Source: Omphiscola glabra (lineage: Eukaryota; Mollusca; Gastropoda; Lymnaeidae). Taken from it: a stretch of DNA of 64,000 bases. The stretch lies in NCBI GenBank assembly GCA_964017045.1, contig OZ024806.1, positions 2,089,002 to 2,153,001 of the forward strand, written 5' to 3'. The notes beneath the pieces are model-generated. The model made no database searches and was not told the DNA's origin. It saw only the letters and a program-made list of their open reading frames with translations. Positions 44,410 to 59,479 of the stretch are shown here, in pieces. Position 1 is the stretch's first letter; each line of letters begins with the position of its first letter. The position numbers were made by a program, and so were the translations under genes.

Positions 44410-47400
44410 CCACAAACAGCACCACAACCACCACCACAACACCACAACAACCACCACAACCACAAACACAAACACCATACCACAAACAGCACCACAACCA
44501 CCACCACAACCAGCACCACAACCACCAGCGCCACAACCACCACCACAAACACCACCACAACCACCAGAACCACAAACAGCATCACAACCACCACCACAAA
44601 CACCACCACAACAAACACCACAACAAACACCACCACAACCACCACCACAAACACAAACACCACAACCATCACAACAACCACCACCAAACCCATCACCACC
44701 ACAACCACCACCACCACAACCTGCACCACAACCAACACTACAACCACCACCACAACCAACACCACAACCATCACCACCACAACCAGCACCACAACCAGCA
44801 CCACAACCAGCACCAAAACCAGCACCAAAACCAGCACAACCAACACCAGCACCACAAACACGAGCACCACAAACATCACCACAACCACCACCACAAACAC
44901 CAGCACCACAAACAGCACCACAACCACCACCACAACCACCACCACAAACACCAGCACCACAACCACCACCACAAAATCCAGCATCACAAAAAGCACCACA
45001 ACCAGCACTACAACCACTACCACAACCACCACAACCACCACAACCACATCCCCAACTACCATCACAAACACCAGCACCACAAACAGCACCACAACCAGCA
45101 CCTTAACCAGCACCACAACCACCACAACCACCACCACAACCAGCACCACAAACATCATTACCACAAACAGCACCAGAACCACATACCACAAACACCAGCA
45201 CCACAACCAGCACCATAAACACCAGCACCACAAACAGTCCCACAACCACCACCACAAACACCAGCACCACAAACAGCACCACAACCACCACCACAAACAC
45301 CAGTACCACAACCAGCACCACAACCACCACCACCACCAACACCACAACCACCACCACAACAACCAGCACCAAAAACATCATTACAACCAGCACCAAAAAC
45401 ATCATTACAACCAGCACCACAACCAGCACCACCACCAGCACCACAACCAGCACCACAACCAGCACCACAACCACCACCACCAGAACCATCACCACCACAA
45501 CCACCACTACAAAAACAACCACCACCACAACCAGCACCACAAACACCATCACCACAAACAGCACCATAACCACCACCACAAACACCAGCACCACAAACAA
45601 CACCACAAACAGCACCACAACCAGTACCACCACCACAAACATCACCACCACCACCACAACCATCACCACAACCACCACCAAAACCAGCAAAACAACCAGC
45701 ACCACAACCACCAGCACCACCACAACCAGCAACACAACCAACACCACAAACACCAGCACCACAACCACCACCACAATCATCACCCCCACAACCACCACCA
45801 CAACCACCACCACAACCAGCACCACAAACATCATTACCACAAACAGCACCAGAACCACATACCACAAACACCAGCACCACAACCAGCACCATAAACACCA
45901 GCACCACAAACAGTCCCACAACCACCACCACAAACACCAGCACCACAACCACCACCACAATCATCACCACCACAACCACCACCACAACCACCACCACAAC
46001 CACCACCAGCACCACAACCAGCACCACAACCAACACCACAACCAACACCACAAGCATCACCACAACCACCACCACAATCATCACCACCACAACCACCACC
46101 ACCAGCACCACAACCAGCACCACAACCAGCACCTCAACCAACACCACAACCAGCACCACAAACAGCAGCACCACAAACAGCACCACATTCACCACCACAA
46201 ACACCAACACCACAACCACCACCACAACCAGCACCACAACCACTACCACAACTACCACCACAACCACCACCCCAACCACCACCACAAACACCAGCACCAC
46301 AACCAGCATCTTAACCAGCATCACAACCACCACCACAAACACCAGCACCATAACCAACACCACAAAAAGCACCACAACCACCATCACAAACACCAGCACC
46401 ACAACCAGCACCATAAACACCAGCACCACAACCAGCACCACAAACAGAACAACAACCAGCACCACAACGAGCACCACAACAAGCACCACAACCAACACCA
46501 CAAACACCAGCACCATAAACACCAGCACCACAACCAGCACCACAACCAGCACCACAACCAACACCTCAACCAACACCACAACCAGCACCACAAACACCAG
46601 CACCACAAACAGCACCACATTCACCACCACAAACACCAGCACCACAACCACCACCACAATATCCAGCACCTCAAAAAGCACCACAACCAGCACCACAACC
46701 ACCACCCCAACCACCACCACAAACACCAGCACCACAAACAGCACAACAACCAGCACCATAAACAGCACCATAAACAGCACCACAAACACCAGCACCATAA
46801 CCAGCACCATAAACAGCACCACAACCAGCACCACAAACACCAGCACCACAAAAAGCACCACAATCATCACCACAAACACCAGCACCACAACCACCACCAC
46901 AAGCAGCACCACATACACCAGCACCACAAACAGCACCACAACCACAACCACCACAACAAACACCAGCACCACAACCAGCATCACAAACACCAGCACCACA
47001 AACACCAGCACCACAACCACCACCGCAACCAGCACCACAAACACCAGCACCACAAACAGCACCACAACCACCACTACAAACACCACCACTAACACCAGCA
47101 CCACAATCAGCACCACAAACACCAACACCACAAACACCAGCACCACAACCACCACCGCAACCAGCACCACAAACACCAGCACCATAACCCCCAGCACCAC
47201 AAACACAACAATAACCACAAACACCAGCACAACAACCAGCACCACAAACACCAGCACCACAAACCGCACCACAACCACCACCACAAACACCAGTACCACA
47301 ACCAGCACCACCACCAGCACCACAAACACTACCACAACCACCACCACAACCACCACCACAACCACCACCCCAACCACCACCACAAACACCAGCACCACAA

Positions 47401-49792
47401 ACAGCACAACAACCAGCACCTTAACCAGCACCACAACCACCACCACAAACACCAGTACCACAACCAGCACCACAACCAGCACCACAACCAGCACCACAAA
47501 CACCAGCACTACAAAAAGCACCACAACCAGCACCACAACCAGCACCACAAACACCAGCACTACAAAAAGCACCACAACCAGCACCACAACCACCACCACA
47601 AGCAGCACCAAATACACCAGCACCACAAACACCAGCAGCACAAACACCAGCACCACAAACACCAGCACCACAACCACCACCGCAACCAGCACCACAAACA
47701 CCAGCACCACAAACAGCACCACAACCACCACCACAAACACCAGCACCACAATCAGCACCATAAACACCAGCACCACAACCAGCACCACAAACAGAACAAC
47801 AACCAGCACCATAAACACGAGCACCACAACAAGCACCACAACCAGCACCACAACCAGCACCACAACCAGCACCACAACCACCACCACAACCAACACCACA
47901 ACCACCACCACAACCACCAGCACCACAACCAGCACCACAACCCCCACAACCAGCACCACAATCACCAGCACCACAACCACCACCACAACCACCAGGACCA
48001 CAACCACCACCACAAAATCCAGCACCACAAAAAGCACCACAACCAGCACCACAACCACTACCACAACCACCACAACCACCACAAACACAACCACAACCAC
48101 CACCACAAACACCAGCACCACAAACAGCACCACAACCAGCACCTTAACCAGCACCACAAGCACCACCACAACCAGCACCACAAACACCACCACAAACACA
48201 AGCACCACAACCAGCACCATAAATACCAGCACCACAACCAACACCACAACCAGCAACACAAACACCAGCACCACAAACACAAACAACACAACCATCACCA
48301 CCACAACGACCACCACCACAACCAGCACCACAACCAACACCACAACCACCACCACAACCACCACCACAACCATCACCACCACAACCACCATCACAACCAC
48401 CACAAGCACCACAACCAGCACCACAACCAGCACCTCAACCAGCAACACAACCAGCACCATAACCAGCACCACAACCAGCACCACAACCAGCTCCTAAACC
48501 AGCACCACAACCAGCACCACAACCAGCACCACAACCACCACCACAACCACCACCACAACCATCACCACCATAACCACCATCACAACCACCACAACCAACA
48601 CCACAACCACCACCACAACCACCAGAACCACAAACAGCACCACAACCACCACCACAAACACCACCACAACCACCACCACAAACACCACCACAAACACCAC
48701 CACAAACACAAACACCACAACCACCACCACAACCAGCACCACAAACACTATCACCACAAACAGCACCACAACCACCACCACAAACACCAGCACCACAAAA
48801 AACACCACAAACAGCACCACAACCAGTACCACCACCACAAACATCATCACCACCACCACAACCAGCACCACAACCACCACCAAAACAAGCAAAACAACCA
48901 CCACCACAAACACCAGGACAACAAACAGCACCACAACCAGCACAACAAACAGCACCACAACCTGCACAACAAACAGCACCAAAACCACCACCACAACCAC
49001 CACCACAAACACCAGCACCACAACCAGCACCACAACCAGCACCACAACCAGCACCACAACCAGCACAACAATCAGCACCACAACCAGCACCACAATTAGC
49101 AACACAAACACCAGCACCACAAACACCACCACAACCACCACCACAACCACCACCACAAACACAAACAACACAACCACCACCACAACCACCACAACCAACA
49201 CCACAACCATCACCACCACAACGACCACCACCACAACCAGCACCACAACCAACACCACAACCACAACCACAACCACCACCACAACCATCACCACCATAAC
49301 CACCATCACAACCACCACAAGCACCACAAACAGCACCACAACCAGCACCGCAACCAGCAACACAACCAGCACAATAACCAGCACCACAACCAGCACCACA
49401 ACCAGCTCCACAACAAGCACCACAACCAGCACCACAACCAGCACCACAAACACAAGCACCACAACCACCACAACAAACAGCACCACAACCAGCACCACAA
49501 CCAGCACCACAACCACCACCACAACCACCACCTCCACCACCACAACCACCACCAAAACCACCAGAACCACAAACAGCACCACAACCACCACCACAAACAC
49601 CACCACAACCACCACCACAAACACCACCACAACCACCACCACAAACACAAACACCACAACCACCACCACAACCAGCACCACAACCAGCACCACAAACACC
49701 ATCACCACAAACAGCACCACAACCACCACCACAAACAACAGCACCACAAAAAACACCACAAACAGCACCACAACCAGTACCACCACCACAAA
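44410..49792. repeat. 5.1-5.3 kb tandem pair, left copy
   Basis: Repeated at 49793-54892. Spacing between equivalent points runs 5326 (CCATACCAC at 44475 and 49801), 5271 (about 45158), 5163 (about 46384), 5124 (about 47107), 5112 (47560-48494) and 5100 (about 49201 and 49681). From 5271 downward the steps are 108, 39, 12 and 12, all sums of 12- and 15-base words. The left copy has an extra patch at about 45826-45945 that repeats the CATCATTACCACAAACAGC segment of about 45150. Confidence 0.88.
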
Positions 49793-52700
49793 CACAAACA
49801 CCATACCACAAACAGCACCACAACCACCACCACAACCAGCACCACAACCACCAGCGCCACAACCACCACCACAAACACCACCACAACCACCAGAACCACA
49901 AACAGCATCACAACCACCACCACAAACACCACCACAACAAACACCACAACAAACACCACCACAACCACCACCACAAACACAAACACCACAACCACCACAA
50001 CAACCACCACCAAACCCATCACCACCACAACCACCACCACCACAACCTGCACCACAACCAACACTACAACCACCACCACAACCAACACCACAACCATCAC
50101 CACCACAACCAGCACCACAACCAGCACCACAACCAGCACCAAAACCAGCACCAAAACCAGCACCACAAACACCAGCACCACAAACACGAGCACCACAAAC
50201 ATCACCACAACCACCACCACAAACACCAGCACCACAAACAGCACCACAACCACCACCACAACCACCACCACAAACACCAGCACCACAACCACCACCACAA
50301 AATCCAGCATCACAAAAAGCACCACAACCAGCACTACAACCACTACCACAACCACCACAACCACCACAACCACATCCCCAACTACCATCACAAACACCAG
50401 CACCACAAACAGCACCACAACCAGCACCTTAACCAGCACCACAACCACCACAACCACCACCACAACCAGCACCACAAACATCATTACCACAAACAGCACC
50501 AGAACCACATACCACAAACACCAGCACCACAACCAGCACCATAAACACCAGCACCACAAACAGTCCCACAACCACCACCACAAACACCAGCACCACAAAC
50601 AGCACCACAACCACCACCACAAACACCAGTACCACAACCAGCACCACAACCACCACCACCACCAACACCACAACCACCACCACAACAACCAGCACCAAAA
50701 ACATCATTACAACCAGCACCACAACCAGCACCACCACCAGCACCACAACCAGCACCACAACCAGCACCACAACCACCACCACCAGAACCATCACCACCAC
50801 AACCACCACTACAAAAACAACCACCACCACAACCAGCACCACAAACACCATCACCACAAACAGCACCATAACCACCACCACAAACACCAGCACCACAAAC
50901 AACACCACAAACAGCACCACAACCAGTACCACCACCACAAACACCAGCACCACAAACAACACCACAAACAGCACCACAACCAGTACCACCACCACAAACA
51001 TCACCACCACCACCACAACCATCACCACAACCACCACCAAAACCAGCAAAACAACCAGCACCACAACCACCAGCACCACCACAACCAGCAATACAACCAA
51101 CACCACAAACACCAGCACCACAACCACCACCACAATCATCACCCCCACAACCACCACCACAACCACCACCACAACCACCACCAGCACCACAACCAGCACC
51201 ACAACCAACACCACAAGCATCACCACAACCACCACCACAATCATCACCACCACAACCACCACCACCAGCACCACAACCAGCACCACAACCAGCACCTCAA
51301 CCAACACCACAACCAGCACCACAAACAGCAGCACCACAAACAGCACCACATTCACCACCACAAACACCAACACCACAACCACCACCACAACCAGCACCAC
51401 AACCACTACCACAACTACCACCACAACCACCACCCCAACCACCACCACAAACACCAGCACCACAACCAGCATCTTAACCAGCATCACAACCACCACCACA
51501 AACACCAGCACCATAACCAACACCACAAAAAGCACCACAACCACCATCACAAACACCAGCACCACAACCAGCACCATAAACACCAGCACCACAACCAGCA
51601 CCACAAACAGAACAACAACCAGCACCACAACGAGCACCACAACAAGCACCACAACCAACACCACAAACACCAGCACCATAAACACCAGCACCACAACCAG
51701 CACCACAACCAGCACCACAACCAACACCTCAACCAACACCACAACCAGCACCACAAACACCAGCACCACAAACAGCACCACATTCACCACCACAAACACC
51801 AGCACCACAACCACCACCACAATATCCAGCACCTCAAAAAGCACCACAACCAGCACCACAACCACCACCCCAACCACCACCACAAACACCAGCACCACAA
51901 ACAGCACAACAACCAGCACCATAAACAGCACCATAAACAGCACCACAAACACCAGCACCATAACCAGCACCATAAACAGCACCACAACCAGCACCACAAA
52001 CACCAGCACCACAACCACCACCACAAGCAGCACCACATACACCAGCACCACAAACAGCACCACAACCACAACCACCACAACAAACACCAGCACCACAACC
52101 AGCATCACAAACACCAGCACCACAAACACCAGCACCACAACCACCACCGCAACCAGCACCACAAACACCAGCACCACAAACAGCACCACAACCACCACTA
52201 CAAACACCACCACTAACACCAGCACCACAATCAGCACCACAAACACCAACACCACAAACACCAGCACCACAACCACCACCGCAACCAGCACCACAAACAC
52301 CAGCACCATAACCCCCAGCACCACAAACACAACAATAACCACAAACACCAGCACAACAACCAGCACCACAAACACCAGCACCACAAACCGCACCACAACC
52401 ACCACCACAAACACCAGTACCACAACCAGCACCACCACCAGCACCACAAACACTACCACAACCACCACCACAACCACCACCACAACCACCACCCCAACCA
52501 CCACCACAAACACCAGCACCACAAACAGCACAACAACCAGCACCTTAACCAGCACCACAACCACCACCACAAACACCAGTACCACAACCAGCACCACAAC
52601 CAGCACCACAAACACCAGCACTACAAAAAGCACCACAACCAGCACCACAACCAGCACCACAAACACCAGCACTACAAAAAGCACCACAACCAGCACCACA

Positions 52701-54892
52701 ACCACCACCACAAGCAGCACCACATACACCAGCACCACAAACACCAGCAGCACAAACACCAGCACCACAAACACCAGCACCACAACCACCACCGCAACCA
52801 GCACCACAAACACCAGCACCACAAACAGCACCACAACCACCACCACAAACACCAGCACCACAATCAGCACCATAAACACCAGCACCACAACCAGCACCAC
52901 AAACAGAACAACAACCAGCACCATAAACACGAGCACCACAACAAGCACCACAACCAGCACCACAACCAGCACCACAACCAGCACCACAACCACCACCACA
53001 ACCAACACCACAACCACCACCACAACCACCAGCACCACAACCAGCACCACAACCCCCACAACCAGCACCACAATCACCAGCACCACAACCACCACCACAA
53101 CCACCAGGACCACAACCACCACCACAAAATCCAGCACCACAAAAAGCACCACAACCAGCACCACAACCACTACCACAACCACCACAACCACCACAAACAC
53201 AACCACAACCACCACCACAAACACCAGCACCACAAACAGCACCACAACCAGCACCTTAACCAGCACCACAAGCACCACCACAACCAGCACCACAAACACC
53301 ACCACAAACACAAGCACCACAACCAGCACCATAAATACCAGCACCACAACCAACACCACAACCAGCAACACAAACACCAGCACCACAAACACAAACAACA
53401 CAACCATCACCACCACAACGACCACCACCACAACCAGCACCACAACCAACACCACAACCACCACCACAACCACCACCACAACCATCACCACCACAACCAC
53501 CATCACAACCACCACAAGCACCACAACCAGCACCACAACCAGCACCTCAACCAGCAACACAACCAGCACCATAACCAGCACCACAACCAGCACCACAACC
53601 AGCTCCTAAACCAGCACCACAACCAGCACCACAACCAGCACCACAACCACCACCACAACCACCACCACAACCATCACCACCATAACCACCATCACAACCA
53701 CCACAACCAACACCACAACCACCACCACAACCACCAGAACCACAAACAGCACCACAACCACCACCACAAACACCACCACAACCACCACCACAAACACCAC
53801 CACAAACACCACCACAAACACAAACACCACAACCACCACCACAACCAGCACCACAAACACCATCACCACAAACAGCACCACAACCACCACCACAAACACC
53901 AGCACCACAAAAAACACCACAAACAGCACCACAACCAGTACCACCACCACAAACATCATCACCACCACCACAACCAGCACCACAACCACCACCAAAACAA
54001 GCAAAATAACCACCACCACAAACACCAGGACAACAAACAGCACCACAACCAGCACAACAAACAGCACCACAACCTGCACAACAAACAGCACCAAAACCAC
54101 CACCACAACCACCACCACAAACACCAGCACCACAACCAGCACCACAACCAGCACCACAACCAGCACAACAATCAGCACCACAACCAGCACCACAATTAGC
54201 AACACAAACACCAGCACCACAAACACCACCACAACCACCACCACAACCACCACCACAAACACAAACAACACAACCACCACCACAACCACCACAACCAACA
54301 CCACAACCATCACCACCACAACGACCACCACCACAACCAGCACCACAACCAACACCACAACCACAACCACAACCACCACCACAACCATCACCACCATAAC
54401 CACCATCACAACCACCACAAGCACCACAAACAGCACCACAACCAGCACCGCAACCAGCAACACAACCAGCACAATAACCAGCACCACAACCAGCACCACA
54501 ACTAGCTCCACAACAAGCACCACAACCAGCACCACAACCAGCACCACAAACACAAGCACCACAACCACCACAACAAACAGCACCACAACCAGCACCACAA
54601 CCAGCACCACAACCACCACCACAACCACCACCTCCACCACCACAACCACCACCAAAACCACCAGAACCACAAACAGCACCACAACCACCACCACAAACAC
54701 CACCACAACCACCACCACAAACACCACCACAACCACCACCACAAACACAAACACCACAACCACCACCACAACCAGCACCACAACCAGCACCACAAACACC
54801 ATCACCACAAACAGCACCACAACCACCACCACAAACAACAGCACCACAAAAAACACCACAAACAGCACCACAACCAGTACCACCACCACAAA
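49793..54892. repeat. 5.1-5.3 kb tandem pair, right copy
   Basis: Counterpart of 44410-49792. At its right edge the text after CAGTACCACCACCACAAACA continues as TCATCACC, whereas the left copy continues as CAAACACCATACC into this copy. That marks the exchange point at about 49792/54892. A private duplication of about 60 bases near 50880-51000 repeats an ACACCAGCACCACAAACAAC to CAGTACC segment. Confidence 0.87.
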
Positions 54893-55724
54893 CATCATCA
54901 CCACCACCACAACCAGCACCACAACCACCACCAAAACAAGCAAAACAACCACCACCACAAACACCAGGACAACAAACAGCACCACAACCAGCACATCAAA
55001 GAGCACCACAACCTGCACAACAAACAGCACCAAAACCACCACCACAACCACCACCAAAAACACCAGCACCACAAACATCACCACAACCAGCACCACAACC
55101 AGCACAACAACCACCACCACCAGAACCATCACCACCACAACCACCACCACAAAAACAACCACCACCACAACCAGCACCACAAACACCATCACCACAAAAA
55201 GCACCACAACCACCACCACAAACACCAGCACCACAAACAACACCACAAACAGCACCACAACCAGTACCACCACCACAAACATCACCACCACCACCACAAC
55301 CAGCACCACAACCACCACCAAAACCAGCAAAACAACCAGCACCACAACCACCAGCACCACAACCACCAGCACCACCACAACCAGCAACACAACCACCACC
55401 ACAAACACCAGCACCACAACCAACACCACAACCACCACCACAATCATCACCACCACAACCACCACCACAACCACAACCAGCACCACAACCAGCACCACAA
55501 CCAGCACCTCAACCAACACCACAACCAGCACCACAAACACCAGCACCACAAACAGCACCACATTCACCACCACAAACATCAGCACCACAACCACCACCAC
55601 AAAATCCAGCACATCAAAAAGCACCACAACCAGCACCACAACCACTACCACAACTACCACCACAACCACCACCCCAACCACCACAACAAACACCAGCACC
55701 ACAAACAGCACAACAACCAGCACC
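54893..55724. repeat. Linker array related to 13.0-14.2 and 33.8-34.7 kb
   Basis: The left part resembles about 48840-49010 (CACCAGGACAACAAACAGC words). The right part resembles the CCACATTCACCACC, CAAAATCCAGCAC and CCACTACCACAACTACC succession found at about 14070-14200 and 34510-34640. It carries small private changes such as GCACATCAAAGAGCACC (about 54990) and GCACATCAAAAAGC (about 55610). No gene is seen. Confidence 0.65.
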
Positions 55725-57890
55725 TTAACCAGCACCACAACCACCACCACAAACACCAGCACCATAACCATCACCATAAACAGCACCAAAACCAGCACCA
55801 CAACCAGCACCATAACCAGCACCATAAACAGCACCACAACCAGCACCACAAACACCAGCACCACAAACAGAACAACAACCAGCACCACAACGAGCACCAC
55901 AACAAGCACCACAACCAACACCACAAACACCAGCACCATAAACACCAGCACCACAACCAGCACCACAACCAGCACCACAACCAGCACCACAACCAGCACC
56001 ACAACCAGCACCAAAACCAGCACCACAACCAACACCACAACCAGCACCACAACCATCACCACAACCAGCACCACAACCAGCACCACAACCAGCACCACAA
56101 CCACCACCACCACCACCACAACCAACACCACAACCACCACCACAACCACCAGCACTACAAACAGCATTACAACCACCACCACAACCACCACCACAAGCAG
56201 CACCACATACACCAGAACCACAAACAGCACCACAACCAGCACCACAAACACCAGCACCACAACCAGCACCATAAACACCAGCACAACAACCAGCACAACA
56301 AACAGCACCACAACCACAACCACCACAACAAACACCAGCACCACAACCAGCATCACAAACACCAGCACCACAAACACCAGCACCACAAACACCAGCACCA
56401 CAATCACCACCGCAACCAGCACCACACACACCAGCACAACAAACAGCACCACAACCACCACCACAAACACCAGCACCACAATCAGCACCATAAACACCAG
56501 CACCACTACCAGCACCACAAACAGAACAACAACCAGCACCACAACGAGCACAACAACAAGCACCACAACCAACACCACAAACACCAGCACCATAAACACC
56601 AGCACCACAACCAGCACCACAACCACCACCGCAACCAGCACCACAAACACCAGCACCACAAACCGCACCACAACCACCACCACAAACACCAGCACCACAA
56701 TCAGCACCATAAACACCAGCACCACAACCAGCACCACAAACAGAACAACAACCAGCACCACAACGAGCACAACAACAAGCACCACAACCAACACCACAAA
56801 CACCAGCACCATAAACACCAGCACCACAACCAGCACCACAACCACCACCGCAACCAGCACCACAAACACCAGCACCACAAACCGCACCACAACCACCACC
56901 ACAAACACCAGTACCACAACCAGCACCACAACCAGCACAACAAACAGCACCACAACCAGCACCATAACCCCCAGCACCACAACCACCACCACAAACACCA
57001 GCACAACAACCAGCACCACAAACACCAGCACCACAAACCGCACTACAACCACCACCACAAACACCAGTACCACAACCAGCACCACAACCAGCACCACAAA
57101 CACTACCACAACCACCACCACAACCACCACCACAACCACCACCCCAACCACCACCACAAACACCAGCACCACAAACAGCACCTTAACCAGCACCTTAACC
57201 AGCACCACAACCACCACCACAAACACCAGTACCACAACCAGCACCACAACCAGCACCACAAACACCAGCACTACAAAAAGCACCACAACCAGCACCACAA
57301 CCACCACCACAAGCAGCACCACATACACCAGCACCACAAACACCAGCACCACAAACACCAGCACCACAACCACCACCAAAACAAGCAAAACAACCACCAC
57401 CACAAACACCAGGACAACAAACAGCACCACAACCAGCACAACAAACAGCACCACAACCAGCACAACAAACAGCACCAAAACCACCACCACAACCACCACA
57501 ACAAACACCAGCACCACAACCAGCACCACAACCAGCACAACAATCAGCACCACAAATACCAGCAGCACAACCACCACCAAAAACACCAGCACCACAAACA
57601 TCACCACAACCAGCACCACAACCAGAACCACAACCACCACCACCAGAACCATCACCACCACCACCACAAAAACAACCACCACAACCACCAGCACCACCAC
57701 AACCAGCAACACAACCACCACTACAAACACCAGCACCACAAACACCAGCACCACAAACAACACCACAAACAGCACCACAACCAGTACCACCACCACAAAC
57801 ATCACCACCAACACCACAACCAGCACACAACCACCACCAAAACCAGCAAAATAAACCACCACCACAAACACCAGTACCACAACCAGCACC
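55725..57890. repeat. Core module, copy 4
   Basis: Same marker order as the other cores, with CACTACC at 56504. It lacks the 204-base internal duplication and is spaced 3707-3755 from copy 5. It is cut at about 57890, where CCAGTACCACAACCAGCACC runs into the CCACCACCAGAACC segment rather than the usual CACAACTAGC segment. That makes a visible recombination junction. Confidence 0.84.
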
Positions 57891-59479
57891 ACAACCACCA
57901 CCACCAGAACCATCACCACCACAACCACCACCACAAAAACAACCACCACCACAACCAGCACCACAAACACCATCACCACAAACAGCACCACAACCACCAC
58001 CACAAACACCAGCACCACAAACAACACCACAAACATCACCACAACCAGTACCACCACCACAAACATCACCACCACCACCACAACCAGCACCACAACCACC
58101 ACCAAAACAAGCATAACAACCAGCACCACAACCACCAGCACCACCAAAACCAGCAACACAACCACCACCACAAACACCAGCACCACAACAAGCACCACAA
58201 CCAACACCACAACCATCACCACAACCACCACCACAATCATCACCACCACAACCACCACCAGCACCACAACCAGCACCACAACCAGCACAACAATCAGCAC
58301 CACAAACACCAGCAGCACAACCACCACCAAAAACACCAGCACCACAAACATCACCACAACCAGCACCACAACCAGCACCACAACCACAACAACCAGAACC
58401 ATCACCACCACAACCACCATCACAAAAACAACCACCACCACAACCAGCACCACAAACACCATCACCACAAACAGCACCACAACCACCACCGCAAACACCA
58501 GCACCACAAACAACACCACAAACAGCACCACAACCAGTACCACCACCACAAACATCACCACAACCAGCACACAACCACCACCAAAACCAGCAAAATAAAC
58601 CAGCACCACAACCACCAGCACCACCACAACCAGCAACACAACCACCACCACAAACACCAGCACCACAACCAACACCACAACCATCACCACAACCACCACC
58701 ACAATCATCACCACCACAACCACCACCACAACAACCACCAGCACAAAAACCAGCACCACAACCAGCACCTCAACCAACACCACAACCAGCACCACAAACA
58801 CCAGCACCACAAACAGCACCACATTCACCACCACAAACACCAGCAACACAACCACCACCACAAACACCAGCACCACAACCAACACCACAACCATCACCAC
58901 AACCACCACCACAATCATCACCACCACAACCACCACCACAACCACCACCAGCACAAAAACCAGCACCACAACCAGCACCTCAACCAACACCACAACCAGC
59001 ACCACAAACACCAGCACCACAAACAGCACCACATTCACCACCCCAACCACCACCACAAACACCAGCACCACAAACAGCACAACAACCAGCACCTTAACAA
59101 GCACCACAACCACCACCACAAACACCAGCACCATAACCAGCACCATAAACAGCACCACAACCAGCACCACAAACACCAGCACAAAAACAGCACCACATTC
59201 ACCACCACAAACACCAGCAACACAACCACCACCACAAACACCAGCACCACAACCAACACCACAACCATCACCACAACCACCACCACAATCATCACCACCA
59301 CAACCACCACCACAACCACCACCAGCACAAAAACCAGCACCACAACCAGCATCTCAACCAACACCACAACCAGCACCACAAACACCAGCACCACAAACAG
59401 CACCACATTCACCACCCCAACCACCACCACAAACACCAGCACCACAAACAGCACAACAACCAGCACCTTAACCAGCACC
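57891..59479. repeat. Segment related to 8.07-9.71 and 25.5-27.19 kb
   Basis: It follows the same order of words as the two earlier segments but holds a single copy of the GCACACAACC stretch at 58567, where the others have the 53-base duplication. Here the loss of one base is compensated by the AAAATAAACC stretch at about 58591, so the register before and after is the same. The later GCACAAAAACAG slip (about 59179-59190) is shared with the other two. Confidence 0.82.
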
